A stretch of 64,000 nucleotides of DNA. Origin: Erythrobacter sp. EC-HK427 (lineage in GTDB: Bacteria > Pseudomonadota > Alphaproteobacteria > Sphingomonadales > Sphingomonadaceae). The position numbers and the translations under genes are program-made. Shown here piece by piece: positions 44,109-53,823 of this stretch. Location: positions 2,621,060-2,685,059 of the forward strand of contig NZ_LR701479.1 in the NCBI RefSeq assembly GCF_902498745.1, given 5' to 3'. Below the pieces are notes generated by a model. It was not told the origin of the DNA. It did no database searches and saw only the letters and a program-made list of their open reading frames with translations. How positions within the stretch are numbered: position 1 is the first letter of the stretch; each line of letters begins with the position of its first letter.

Positions 44109-46754
44109 TCATTTGATCTCGAAGGCGTAGTCCTTTTCGGTTCCCTTGCAGACCTTGATTTCATTGATGTCTTCACCCTCTGCGCTGCGCACCAGCAACA
44201 ATTGCGAGAGATCGGCCAGCAGGCCGCGCTTGAGAATGTTCTCGATATTGCGCGCTCCGCTTTCATGTTCGGTGCAGCGGGCAACGATGGCGTCGAGCAG
44301 ATCGTCATCCCAATCGAAGCTGGCATCGTAATGGCTTTCCACCCGCTGGCGGATGCGATTGAGGCTGATCGTCACGATCATCCGCAGAATTTCCGGTGGG
44401 AGCGGGAAGAACGGCACGGTGACAACGCGGCCAAGGAATGCGGGCTTGAAATATTCGAGCAGGGATGGGCGCAGCTCGGTTGCCAGCTCTTCCGGATCGG
44501 GCATGATCGTGGTGTTGCGGCACAGTTTTTCGATCGTGTCGGTGCCCGCATTGCTCGTCATGATGATGAGCGTGTTCTTGAAATCGATGTCGCGGCCCTG
44601 CCCGTCTTTCAGCTGGCCTTTGTCAAACACCTGGTAAAACACATCCTGTACGCCGGGATGGGCCTTTTCCATCTCATCGAGCAGGATCACCGAATAGGGT
44701 TTGCGCCGCACCGCTTCGGTGAGCACTCCGCCCTCGCCATAGCCGACATAGCCGGGCGCAGCGCCGACCAGGGTCGAGACTTTGTGCTCTTCCTTGAACT
44801 CGCTCATATTGATGGTGGTGACGTTGTGTTCGCCGCCATAAAGCAATTCGGCCAAAGCCAGTGCGGTCTCGGTCTTGCCTACACCGCTGGTACCGCAGAA
44901 CAGGAAGACGCCCAAGGGCTTGCGCGGATCGGCGAGGCCTGCCCGTGCGGTGCGCACCGTCTCACCGATCACTTCGAGCGCATAATCCTGCCCCTTGATC
45001 CGTTCGCCCAGCGAATCCTTTACCTGGAGCACGGCGTTGATCTCGTCAGTGACCATGCGGCCCACCGGAATTCCCGTCCACCCGGCCAGCACTTCGGCAA
45101 CCACATCGTGATCGACGACTTCGTAGATCATCGGGCTTTCGCCTTGCAGCGCGCGCACGTCCGCCTGCGCGGCCTTCAATTCTTCGCGGGCCTGCTTCGC
45201 CTCCGCGGAATCGGCATCCGCCTCGATCAGGATTTTGCGCAATCCGGCGACCTTTTCGACGGCCGCCTTCTCTTGCTGCCAGCGTTCTTCCAATCCCGCC
45301 TTCTCGCCTTGCAAGGCCTCGCGCTTGGCTTGCGCTTCTTCGATCCGGGTGGCCATGTCGGCACCCGATGCCGCTTCGCGCTCCATCATGCGGATATCGG
45401 CGTCAAGCAGGCTGATCTGGCGATCCAGATCCTCGACCACCGCCGGTGTCGCCACCTGACTTATCCCTACGCGCGCGCAGGCCGTGTCGAGCAAGGATAT
45501 CGCCTTGTCAGGCAATTGCCGCCCGGCGATGTAGCGGTGCGAAAGCGAAGAGGCGGCTTCCAGCGCCTCTCCCAAGATCATCACGCCGTGATGCTTTTCC
45601 AGCACCGGCACCAATCCGCGCAGCATCGCGACGGCCAGCACTTCGTCCGGCTCCTCGATCTTGACGACCTGGAAGCGACGGGTGAGCGCGGGGTCCTTCT
45701 CGAAATACTTCTTATATTCCGCCCAGGTCGTTGCCGCGATGGTGCGCATTTCGCCGCGTGCAAGCGCGGGCTTGAGCAGGTTGGCAGCATCGTTCTGCCC
45801 TTCAGCCCCGCCTGCGCCGATCAGGGTATGCGCTTCGTCGATGAACATGATGATCGGCGTGGGTGAAGTCTTCACCTCCTCGATCACGGTTTTCAGCCGG
45901 TTCTCGAACTCGCCCTTGATGCCTGCCCCTGCCTGCAGCAATCCCAGATCGAGAGAGAGCAACCGCACATTGCGCAACGCTTCGGGCACATCGCCTTGCA
46001 CGATCCGCAGCGCGAAGCCTTCTACGACAGCCGTCTTGCCGACGCCCGCCTCTCCGGTGAGGATCGGGTTGTTTTGCCGCCGCCGCGTCAGGATATCGAC
46101 GATCTGGCGGATTTCGGGATCGCGGCCATAGATCGGGTCGATCTTGCCGTCCTTGGCCTGCTGCGTCAGGTCGATGCAATACTGGCCAAGCGCACCCTGC
46201 CCCGCTTGCCCCGCCGGAGCGCCTTCACCGCCCCCAGCTCCGCCGGGTGCTGCCGCGCTGGCCACCGCCGCGCCTGCTTCTTCGGATTCCGCGGTAATAT
46301 CGGCAAAGCTCTTGCGCAGTGCTTCCGGACTGATCTTGCCGAATTCGCTGCTCATCTGGCGGGTGAGCGGCGACAAATCTTCATTCGTCAGCAGCGCCAA
46401 CACCAAATGGCCCGAGCGCACCTCTGCCGCGCCCATATGCAGCGAGCCATACAGCCAAGCCTCGCGCGCCATCTTTACCACATAGGGAGCGATGCCCGGA
46501 TTGCGGCCATTCCCGCGTTTGAACTTTTCGATACTGAGCGAAAGATCGCGGCTGAACTTGCCTTTATCGATTTCGAAATAGTCGAGGATTTCCGCAAGAT
46601 CACTGCGCTGCCGGTCGAGCAGCTTTTGCAGCCAGTGTTCGATCTCGACATCGTAATGCGTCTGGCTCAGCGCGAGCCCCAAGGCAGACTCCAGTGTCTG
46701 CTTGCACGTCTTGTCGAGTTTACCGATCAACGCCGTGAGCGTTTCTTGCGCCAT
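44109..46754 (-). CDS. tssH: T6SS sheath-disassembly ATPase ClpV
   Basis: An 881-residue AAA+ protein that unfolds contracted TssBC sheath for reuse. It has an N-terminal double-Clp domain (about 1-150), an Ala/Gly-rich linker, a first ATPase with Walker A GEAGVGKTAVVEG (about 234-246), a middle coiled-coil region, and a second ATPase with GTSGVGKTETALAL. It starts at ATG 46754 with GGGGGG upstream, 105 bases after tssG; the gap shows no clear motif. Confidence 0.95.
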   Translation of the reverse strand: MAQETLTALIGKLDKTCKQTLESALGLALSQTHYDVEIEHWLQKLLDRQRSDLAEILDYFEIDKGKFSRDLSLSIEKFKRGNGRNPGIAPYVVKMAREAWLYGSLHMGAAEVRSGHLVLALLTNEDLSPLTRQMSSEFGKISPEALRKSFADITAESEEAGAAVASAAAPGGAGGGEGAPAGQAGQGALGQYCIDLTQQAKDGKIDPIYGRDPEIRQIVDILTRRRQNNPILTGEAGVGKTAVVEGFALRIVQGDVPEALRNVRLLSLDLGLLQAGAGIKGEFENRLKTVIEEVKTSPTPIIMFIDEAHTLIGAGGAEGQNDAANLLKPALARGEMRTIAATTWAEYKKYFEKDPALTRRFQVVKIEEPDEVLAVAMLRGLVPVLEKHHGVMILGEALEAASSLSHRYIAGRQLPDKAISLLDTACARVGISQVATPAVVEDLDRQISLLDADIRMMEREAASGADMATRIEEAQAKREALQGEKAGLEERWQQEKAAVEKVAGLRKILIEADADSAEAKQAREELKAAQADVRALQGESPMIYEVVDHDVVAEVLAGWTGIPVGRMVTDEINAVLQVKDSLGERIKGQDYALEVIGETVRTARAGLADPRKPLGVFLFCGTSGVGKTETALALAELLYGGEHNVTTINMSEFKEEHKVSTLVGAAPGYVGYGEGGVLTEAVRRKPYSVILLDEMEKAHPGVQDVFYQVFDKGQLKDGQGRDIDFKNTLIIMTSNAGTDTIEKLCRNTTIMPDPEELATELRPSLLEYFKPAFLGRVVTVPFFPLPPEILRMIVTISLNRIRQRVESHYDASFDWDDDLLDAIVARCTEHESGARNIENILKRGLLADLSQLLLVRSAEGEDINEIKVCKGTEKDYAFEIK

Positions 46755-46859
46755 CTATCCCCCCAAGGATCAAGCATCGGACAAGCGCCCGATGCGATCA
46801 ACGATAGCGACCCATTATCCGTCTGCTCTAAGCGCTTGCCCGGCAGACACGGAAGAACG

Positions 46860-47951
46860 CTATACCTCTGCCATCGCTTCGACAACCGCTTTTTCCTGAT
46901 GGATCGCGGTATGATCGATCGGAATAACGCAATCGGAGAGCACTTCGTCCGCGCTTTCGAATTCGCCCAGCCATGTCGTCCATCCCAGCATTGCCGGAGT
47001 CTCTTCATCGCCCAACCGCAGGGCAGGCACCTCGCGCGCGGCAATCAACAGCCGCAGTGAAGGCCGTTGGTCGAGCCCTGCAGACAGCGTTGCCAATTGG
47101 CTCACCAGCCTCCGGAACCGGGTTTCGGCGCAAAAGGCGCGCAAGGTGGCATAGGGCATCGGGCCCATCTCGATCAGGAAGTGATGCTGCACATCGAGCA
47201 CTGCCTCGCCAATCATCGCCGCCTGACCGGATTCCCCTTCGGGCAAATCCTCGGGCACACCCAGCTGGTTAAAAGCGCCCAGCGTCCCGAAGCCGAGCCG
47301 CGATTGCTCTTGCGGCGGTACCGCCATCCATGTCGGTTCGGCCTCGATCACCCGCAGATCAAGCCCCGTCGCCACCTGAAGCACCGTTTCCACGCTATGC
47401 CTGCTGCGCCGCGTATCGGCCAGATGGACGGTCAGCGGAATCAACTGGCGTTCGGGCAGGTCCAGGCGTCCCGTTTCGCCGCGCGTATCCATGCCCGACA
47501 GCGCGAGCATAAGCTGGCCGATGGGATCATCTTCGCCCGTGCCCGTGCGCTCCACCATCAGCGGCCAACGATACTTCTCCTCGATCCGGTAAAAGAAGCT
47601 GAGCGCACGGTGATCGAACAGGTTGAGGAAATCGGCGAAGGAATTGTCCCGTGAACGGCGGCGTTCGAGCTGCAATTCGCTGTAGGGGGCGGGCAAGGCC
47701 GGGGTGCGCCCCGCGCTGCCAAGGATATTGGCGATAACCCTCGCACGCTCGCCATCCTGCGTGATGTCCTGCAAATCCGAATGCGGCAGGCCCATGCGCT
47801 GCGAGGCGACAAAGCGCACCACTTCGTCTTCTGGGATTGCGTCATGCCCGGTTGTGCGATCCCGCCCCTTGCGCCGGCTCAGCAGGCCCAGCACCCGTGC
47901 TGCCTGCGCAAAGGTCGCGCGTTTCAGATAGGAAAGATCGGGCAGTGCCAT
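46860..47951 (-). CDS. tssG: T6SS baseplate protein TssG
   Basis: A 363-residue baseplate wedge protein. Recognised by RFVASQRMGLPHSDLQDI near the N-terminus, FLNLFDHRALSFFYR, and the C-terminal IEMGPMPYATLRAF region, all typical of the TssG (DUF1305) family. It starts 7 bases after the tssF stop and would assemble with TssF, TssE and TssK. Confidence 0.93.
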   Translation of the reverse strand: MALPDLSYLKRATFAQAARVLGLLSRRKGRDRTTGHDAIPEDEVVRFVASQRMGLPHSDLQDITQDGERARVIANILGSAGRTPALPAPYSELQLERRRSRDNSFADFLNLFDHRALSFFYRIEEKYRWPLMVERTGTGEDDPIGQLMLALSGMDTRGETGRLDLPERQLIPLTVHLADTRRSRHSVETVLQVATGLDLRVIEAEPTWMAVPPQEQSRLGFGTLGAFNQLGVPEDLPEGESGQAAMIGEAVLDVQHHFLIEMGPMPYATLRAFCAETRFRRLVSQLATLSAGLDQRPSLRLLIAAREVPALRLGDEETPAMLGWTTWLGEFESADEVLSDCVIPIDHTAIHQEKAVVEAMAEV

Positions 47952-47958
47952 GCGCCAG

Positions 47959-49773
47959 CTACACCAGCGGCCTGTCGCCCAGGCGCGCGGGCCAGGTCTT
48001 CCACACGCCGCTTTCGCGCTGCAATTGCGCGGTCAGCCGGACGAAACTGTTGAGCGAGCAAGCACCTGCCAGGAACCGCTCGATCACAGCGCACAGCATG
48101 TAGCTGCCGCTGCCCGACATCCGTTCATCGTCCAGCTCGAGCGTCACGTCGAGCCCGGCGCAGATAACGCTGTGCCCCTTCAGCCGCATTCGTGCGACCC
48201 CCGGCTGCGTGCGCACCGATTTCAGGCGGTCGCGCAGATAGGCGGTCTCGGTCGTGTCACCCAGATCATACAACGCCAGCACTTCACGCAGCGCACTGGT
48301 GCCTTCGTCACCGCCGACAAGGCTGAGATAATTGACCGACAATTGACCGATCAGCCGCCAATGCGCAGCCCCTCTGCGATGCGCGCGACGCGTCGGCGTG
48401 GGTTTGCTGAGCGCGGATACTTTCTCCAGCCCCTGCACCGAGCCGTTGATCGACAATTGCGGTCGCCCGCCGCCAAATGGGAGCCGCGCGGGCAATTCCC
48501 GGTTTGTCGCTAGGATCGTGGTATTGACGATGGTGGTATCATCACCCAGCAGCTCGCCGTCGAGATCGGCGATGGTCAGGTTGACATCATCCCCGCCTCC
48601 TTTCGAAAAGCTCGACCGGCGCGAGATCGTGTGGAAAAAACGACCCTCGCGCGGACTGCCGCGATCTATCGAATAGAGCGAGGGAACGGGAATCTTCTCG
48701 CCATCGGCGCGCTGCAACTCAACATGCTCAACGCAATAGACTTCCATCGCATCTTCGCGCCGCGTGCTCGGGATAATGCGGTATTCGATGGCCGAATGAT
48801 CGAGCAGGATCGGCTCCGCCTGCATCTCCCACAGGTTGATCGCGGGCGCGGCGTAGAGATCGAAGTCATCCGCGCGCACCACGCGCTCCAGCTCCGAAGA
48901 CAGCCGGTCGAAGAACAGATACAGCTCCAGCGTGTCGCCATCCAAAGTCAGCGTGCGCGCCTCCAGATCGGCGATTTCGAAGAACATTTCCTTCTGCGGA
49001 TAGGCGAAATGTTCCTGCAGCAAGCCATAAGAGCGCCGCGAATGCGTGGGTTGCGGCAGCAGCAGACCGCTTTCGTCCAGCCCGCACATTTTCAGTGATT
49101 TGGGATCAAGATGCACCGCGCCCCTATCCGCAAGACCCGACGCAGCGGTGATGCCGACAAGGCTGGTACCGAATTGTTCGAGCAGGATATGCGCGCGGCG
49201 GGCGTTGCCCTTGATGTAAAGTCGCAAGGTCGAGATATCGAGCGCGTCGATGCCAATCTCGGGCTTGCTGGTCTTCAGCCGGAGATGAAGCATCCCTTTG
49301 GCGTTGGCGGGGCAACCCGGCGGCACTTCGAAAGGCGGCCCGGTCATGCTCGCGTTGGCGATCGTCAACGGCATCATCCGCACGTCGCGGCACAGGCGAT
49401 AGCGGCATCTTTCGCCGTCGATCTCTTCGGTCAGGATTTCCGTGCCAGCGGGCACATTGATGGGGGCGGCCAAATCCTCGGCAGGCTGCAATTGCACCAC
49501 CATCACCGACGGCAAGGGCTGGATCAGATGCGGATAGAGCGTGTGCAGTATCGCGTCGGACAGCTCGGGATACTCGTCATCAATCTTATGCCGCAGCCGC
49601 GCATTGAGGAAGGCGACGCTTTCGATCAAACGACCGACGTGGGGGTCTTCCACCGCTTCCTTGGTGAGCCGCAGGCGCGAGGCAATTTTCGGATGCGCGT
49701 CGGCAAATGCGCCCGCATTGTTGGACAGATAAGCCAGCTCGCGCTGATAATATTCGATCAGATCGTCGATCAT
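47959..49773 (-). CDS. tssF: T6SS baseplate protein TssF
   Basis: A 604-residue baseplate protein. The N-terminus LIEYYQRELAYLSNNAGAFADAHPKIASRL, followed by DPHVGRLIESVAFLNARLRHKIDDEYPEL, is characteristic of TssF (DUF879). The N-terminal motif to recognise is YYxxELxxLxxxAxxFAxxxPK. It starts 4 bases after the tssE stop and precedes tssG by 7 bases, so the three baseplate genes are tightly coupled. Confidence 0.94.
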   Translation of the reverse strand: MIDDLIEYYQRELAYLSNNAGAFADAHPKIASRLRLTKEAVEDPHVGRLIESVAFLNARLRHKIDDEYPELSDAILHTLYPHLIQPLPSVMVVQLQPAEDLAAPINVPAGTEILTEEIDGERCRYRLCRDVRMMPLTIANASMTGPPFEVPPGCPANAKGMLHLRLKTSKPEIGIDALDISTLRLYIKGNARRAHILLEQFGTSLVGITAASGLADRGAVHLDPKSLKMCGLDESGLLLPQPTHSRRSYGLLQEHFAYPQKEMFFEIADLEARTLTLDGDTLELYLFFDRLSSELERVVRADDFDLYAAPAINLWEMQAEPILLDHSAIEYRIIPSTRREDAMEVYCVEHVELQRADGEKIPVPSLYSIDRGSPREGRFFHTISRRSSFSKGGGDDVNLTIADLDGELLGDDTTIVNTTILATNRELPARLPFGGGRPQLSINGSVQGLEKVSALSKPTPTRRAHRRGAAHWRLIGQLSVNYLSLVGGDEGTSALREVLALYDLGDTTETAYLRDRLKSVRTQPGVARMRLKGHSVICAGLDVTLELDDERMSGSGSYMLCAVIERFLAGACSLNSFVRLTAQLQRESGVWKTWPARLGDRPLV

Positions 49774-49777
49774 GTGC

Positions 49778-50239
49778 TCAGCTGCCCAAATCCAGTTCTA
49801 TCGTCTTGTCGCTCGGCCGGACATTGGCGTCATAGACGACAACTTCCTCGTCCCGGCTGATGGTGAGAACCGCCATGATGCGAAAGGTTATGCCTTTCGA
49901 AGTGGGCGATTCGTCGGCCTGCACAGACACATCGTGCAGCCGCGGCTCGTGCCGGATGATGGTATCGCGAACAATCCGCCGCAGCCGGTCACGTACTGAA
50001 TCCGAGCTGAAGTCCTCGGTCGCCATATCCGCGAGGCCATAGCCGACGATGTTGTCCCCCATCGCCTCATGCGGGCCGTGCGAAACAAAGATCGGCTGCG
50101 TGGTATTGAGCAGATGTTCCAGATCGCGCAGCAGGTGGATCTTGTACTCCGACAGCGCGTCATCGTCGTCCTGCGCCGCTTCGACTAGCTGCTCCGGTTC
50201 CAGATCGATCAGGCGGTCAAGCAGGCTTTGTGTGATCAT
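49778..50239 (-). CDS. tssE: T6SS baseplate protein TssE (gp25-like)
   Basis: A 153-residue gp25-like baseplate protein that starts sheath polymerisation. Family features are the acidic central stretch, LRDLEHLLNTTQP, YGLADMATEDFSS and RRIVRDTIIRHEPRL. The ATG at 50239 overlaps the stop of the second tssC-like gene by one base (TGATG), coupling their translation. Confidence 0.93.
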   Translation of the reverse strand: MITQSLLDRLIDLEPEQLVEAAQDDDDALSEYKIHLLRDLEHLLNTTQPIFVSHGPHEAMGDNIVGYGLADMATEDFSSDSVRDRLRRIVRDTIIRHEPRLHDVSVQADESPTSKGITFRIMAVLTISRDEEVVVYDANVRPSDKTIELDLGS

Positions 50240-51708
50240 CAGGCCACCTTCCCGCCGACAACCGTCGTCAGCCGGAACTCGCTTGCCAATTGGTCAAGCT
50301 GGTAGTGCGGTCGCAATGCGATATCGCATTCGTAGCTTCCGGGCTTGGTCGGGTGGTCACTGACACTGACGCGCGCCTGCCGCAGCGGGTATTTCACCCG
50401 TTGCTGGGGCGAAGGGTCATCATCGTCGGTCGTGTATTTGTGCAGCCACCGCTGGAGCAGCGTCTCGCATTGCTGCGCATCCTTGTAACTGCCCACCCAG
50501 TCACGCGCCATTACCTTCACGTAATGTGCGAAGCGGGAAACGCAGAGAATATAGTTTATCATTGAACCCATCTTCGCGTTCATCCGCGCCAGATCGCTGC
50601 CCGTATCGGGCGGCGCGTGCATACTCGGCAGGTTCATGAAAGCAGCGATGCCGGTATGCTGCATTTGCCGCAGCGCGATAATGCCGACATCGTTCAGCGC
50701 CATTTCCTGCGTTTCGGACACAGCGTTCTCGACCGCAAAGCGCGCGACAACGCCGCGCCTGTCCGCCGGAAGGAAATGCCGCACCGGGCCATCCACCGTC
50801 CCGCCTTCGCCGGGCGGTACGATCCCGCGAATGGCGGCGGGCCAGCGGAAATTGGCCATAGCCCGCATAGTGACATAGCCGAGCGCGAACGAACCATTCG
50901 CCCAGCACAAATCGTCTGGATTGGCGATACGCTCGTCCCAGTTGAAACCGATCCGCGGAAAGTCGCGTCCGCGCCATGGCTCGCGCACCAGAATGCGCGG
51001 CATAACCGCAGCGAGAAAGCGGCTGTCGGGCCGCTTGCGCGTGCGGTTCCAGGTGCGGAAGGAAGGGTGGGCGAGACTGGCGGCCAGATCCTGCCGCAGA
51101 TCGAGATCGTCGAACCGGTCAAGCTCCATCACGCTGGGGTGGACACCGCAGACGATCGGACAAAATGCCGCTGCCGCGACGTCTGCAAGACCGTCGAGAA
51201 CGGTCACATCATCGGTCGGCCCCTGCCTGCCGGGGCGGTGCGAGAGCGCGTGATCGACCACCAACATCCCGAAGGGCCGCCCGCCGGGATGGCCATACTC
51301 CTCGTTATAGACCAGATCGAACAGGCGGCTCTGGTCGAAATCCATGGCGCGTTCCATGTCGCGTGCAATCTCGATCCAGCGAATGTCGAGTATCCGCACG
51401 ATCACCTGCGGATCATCGCAAGAATCCAGCAGCCAGCGCGTGCCCCGCCAGAGCGCTTCGAGGCGCTGGAAATCGGGATGGTGCAGAATGGCATCGAGCA
51501 TCGCGGAAAGCCGCTTGTCGAGTTCTACAATCACCCGGTTGGCGAGCGCCAGCAACTCCTCGCGCGCAGCGGCCCTCACGGCATTGATAGCAATGCGCGG
51601 ATCGACATCGGCCGCGTCCCGCGAGGGTGTATCCTGACCGTCCTCACCCGCAGCTGCCGCAGCAGCATGGCGAATGGCTTCGGCCAGGATATCGCCCTCT
51701 TCAGGCAT
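50239..51708 (-). CDS. Second TssC-like sheath protein (ImpD / TssC40 type)
   Basis: A 489-residue paralogue of TssC. Conserved TssC segments include FQRLEALWRGTRWLLD, MDFDQSRLFDLVYNEEYGHPGG, FAHYVKVMARDWVGS and a C-terminal YPLRQARVSVSDHPTKPGSY. The paralogue immediately upstream has stronger matches to standard sheath TssC. Alphaproteobacterial systems such as Agrobacterium (TssC40/TssC41) and Rhizobium (ImpC/ImpD) also have such pairs. The role of the second copy is poorly defined. It lies 15 bases after tssC and overlaps tssE. Confidence 0.9.
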   Translation of the reverse strand: MPEEGDILAEAIRHAAAAAAGEDGQDTPSRDAADVDPRIAINAVRAAAREELLALANRVIVELDKRLSAMLDAILHHPDFQRLEALWRGTRWLLDSCDDPQVIVRILDIRWIEIARDMERAMDFDQSRLFDLVYNEEYGHPGGRPFGMLVVDHALSHRPGRQGPTDDVTVLDGLADVAAAAFCPIVCGVHPSVMELDRFDDLDLRQDLAASLAHPSFRTWNRTRKRPDSRFLAAVMPRILVREPWRGRDFPRIGFNWDERIANPDDLCWANGSFALGYVTMRAMANFRWPAAIRGIVPPGEGGTVDGPVRHFLPADRRGVVARFAVENAVSETQEMALNDVGIIALRQMQHTGIAAFMNLPSMHAPPDTGSDLARMNAKMGSMINYILCVSRFAHYVKVMARDWVGSYKDAQQCETLLQRWLHKYTTDDDDPSPQQRVKYPLRQARVSVSDHPTKPGSYECDIALRPHYQLDQLASEFRLTTVVGGKVA

Positions 51709-51723
51709 AGGTCAGTCCAGCGA

Positions 51724-53214
51724 TCAGCTGCCGCCGGGGATTTTCGCCACAAGCCGCATCGAGGTCGTCAGCTCCTCGAATTGCAGCCACGGACGCAGAT
51801 AGGCCACCGCGCTGTAGGAGCCGGGCGAACCCGGGACTTCCTTCACCGAAACCTTGGCCTCGCGCAGCGGATATTTGGCGCGAGCCGATTGCCCTGCCCC
51901 CTCGGTCGCATCGACATAGGTGTTAATCCAGCGGTTGAGCCATGCCTCGCAATCCTCGGCCTCCATGAAGCTGCCGATCCGGTCACGCGCCATCACTTTC
52001 AGGTAGTGGGCAAAGCGGCTGGTCGCCATAATGTAGGGCAGGCGCGCCGAGATGGCGGCATTGGCCGTTGCATCGGGATCGTCGTACTTCTTTGGATCCT
52101 GCGTGGTCTGCGCCCCGAAGAACACCGAATAATCGGTACCCTTGTAGTGGCACAGCGGCAGGAACCCCATGTCCGACAACTCTTTCTCGCGCCGGTCGGT
52201 AATGCCGATTTCGGTCGGGCATTGCGCGTCGACATCGCCATCATCGGTCATGAAGGTATGCGTCGGCAGATTTTCGACCTTGCCCCCGCCTTCAGCCCCG
52301 CGAATGGCGGTGCACCAGCCATTCTCAGAGAACGCAGCGGTCATCCGGCCAGCCAGCGCGTAAGAGGCATTCATCCAGCAATAGTCGTCATGATCCATTC
52401 GCTTGGGATTACCGGCTTCATCAAACGGCGCCTCTTCGTAATCGAAGGCCTCGATGGCCTTGGTCGCCTTGCCATAGGGCAGACGCGCGAGCACGCGCGG
52501 CATGGTCAGCGTGACAAAGCGCGAATCCTCGGATTTCCGGAAGCTCTTCCACCCGGTATACTCGGCCGTATCGAACTTCTGCTTGAGATCCATCGGCGTG
52601 GACAGATCGGTATAATCGTCCATCCCGAACATATCCGAATTCGCTGCCGAGACGAAGGGTGTGAAGCCTGCTGCTGCCACGCTGGAGATATTGCGCAGAA
52701 GCTCGATATCTTCAGGATGCTTGCCGAAGTAGTAATCGCCCACCAGCGTGCCGTAAGGCTGCCCGCCAGCATGGCCGAATTCTTCCTCGTATACCTTTTT
52801 GAACAGCTGGCTCTGATCAAAGTCCACCGCCGAGGCGAGGTCTTTGGCCAGTTCCTTCTTGGTGACGTTGAGCATCCGGATTTTGAGGTTCTCACCAATC
52901 TCGGAATTCTTCACCAGATAGTGCAGCCCGCGCCACGAGCCTTCCATCTGCTTGAATTTCTCGTGATGCATGATTTCTGCCAGCTGGCGCGAAATCTGCT
53001 CGTCCAGCTTGGCAATCGCAGCGCGCAGAGTAACGGTCATGTTCTTGTCGAACTTCACCGTTTCCGCTGTCGCTTCGCTTGCCAGCGTGGAGAGCAATTC
53101 TTTCACCCGGTCGGGCTCGGTCTGTTTGGTGACGCTGATTGCCTGGTCGAGAAGGCTTACGGTCTCTTCCGTGGCCCCGGCTGCGGCTGCGCCTTCTGCT
53201 GCTTCTTTCGCCAT
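51724..53214 (-). CDS. tssC: T6SS sheath large subunit TssC
   Basis: A 496-residue sheath protein that pairs with TssB to form the contractile tail. Diagnostic segments are [65 protein letters not shown] and the C-terminal [20 protein letters not shown] with [19 protein letters not shown]. It starts 15 bases after the tssB stop. Confidence 0.96.
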   Translation of the reverse strand: MAKEAAEGAAAAGATEETVSLLDQAISVTKQTEPDRVKELLSTLASEATAETVKFDKNMTVTLRAAIAKLDEQISRQLAEIMHHEKFKQMEGSWRGLHYLVKNSEIGENLKIRMLNVTKKELAKDLASAVDFDQSQLFKKVYEEEFGHAGGQPYGTLVGDYYFGKHPEDIELLRNISSVAAAGFTPFVSAANSDMFGMDDYTDLSTPMDLKQKFDTAEYTGWKSFRKSEDSRFVTLTMPRVLARLPYGKATKAIEAFDYEEAPFDEAGNPKRMDHDDYCWMNASYALAGRMTAAFSENGWCTAIRGAEGGGKVENLPTHTFMTDDGDVDAQCPTEIGITDRREKELSDMGFLPLCHYKGTDYSVFFGAQTTQDPKKYDDPDATANAAISARLPYIMATSRFAHYLKVMARDRIGSFMEAEDCEAWLNRWINTYVDATEGAGQSARAKYPLREAKVSVKEVPGSPGSYSAVAYLRPWLQFEELTTSMRLVAKIPGGS

Positions 53215-53229
53215 TCTTAAACGCTCCGC

Positions 53230-53739
53230 TTATACTTTGTCTTCGCCGCCAAGCTGGGATTTCAATTCGCCCATCTTGGATTCGTCGTTGAGGATTTGTT
53301 CGAGCAGGCTTTCCAGCTCTTCCGAACCATCGGCCTTCGCCATCAGGTCGCGCAGCTGGTTGCGCCGCTCCATCAAATTGCGCAGTGGCTCCACCTGCTC
53401 GACGATCCTGTCGGGCTCGAAATCTTCCATGGAACGGAACTTCAGGTCGACCGCCATTTGCTTGCCTTCCTCACCGGAAAGCACATCATCGACCTTCATT
53501 TTCACGCCCGGCTCCAGCCGTGCCATCACCTGGTCGAACTTGTCCTTCTTGAGGTCGATAAAGCGCCGGTCTTTCAGGCTCTTCTTGGCAACATCGGAAT
53601 CGCCCGAAAAATCGCCGAGCACACCGACGACATAAGGAATTTCCTTGGTCTCGGTCGCGCCATTGGTTTCCACATCATAGGTGATGTGGACGCGCGGCTT
53701 ACGAACGCGTTTGAGTTTTTGGTGTACAGAATCGCTCAT
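53230..53739 (-). CDS. tssB: T6SS sheath small subunit TssB
   Basis: A 169-residue partner of TssC. The opening SVHQKLKRVRKPRVHITYDVE and the following LPYVVGVLGDFSG-type segment (here IPYVVGVLGDFSG) identify the family, with LRNLMERRNQLRDLMAK near the C-terminus. I chose the ATG at 53739, preceded by AAGGGAGA; an upstream in-frame ATG at 53787 has no supporting ribosome-binding site. Confidence 0.95.
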   Translation of the reverse strand: MSDSVHQKLKRVRKPRVHITYDVETNGATETKEIPYVVGVLGDFSGDSDVAKKSLKDRRFIDLKKDKFDQVMARLEPGVKMKVDDVLSGEEGKQMAVDLKFRSMEDFEPDRIVEQVEPLRNLMERRNQLRDLMAKADGSEELESLLEQILNDESKMGELKSQLGGEDKV

Positions 53740-53823
53740 GTCGATCTCCCTTCCAGACCTCTCGTCTTGAGTTGTGAATCCCGGCACCGGAGCGACCCTG
53801 ATACCTGATGCCTCGCGTTTACA

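Noticed and set aside
50617-53220. Very long plus-strand open frame (867 codons) across both tssC genes
   Set aside because: It is antisense to two clearly conserved genes, its translation has no recognisable motifs, and long antisense frames are expected in GC-rich codon usage.
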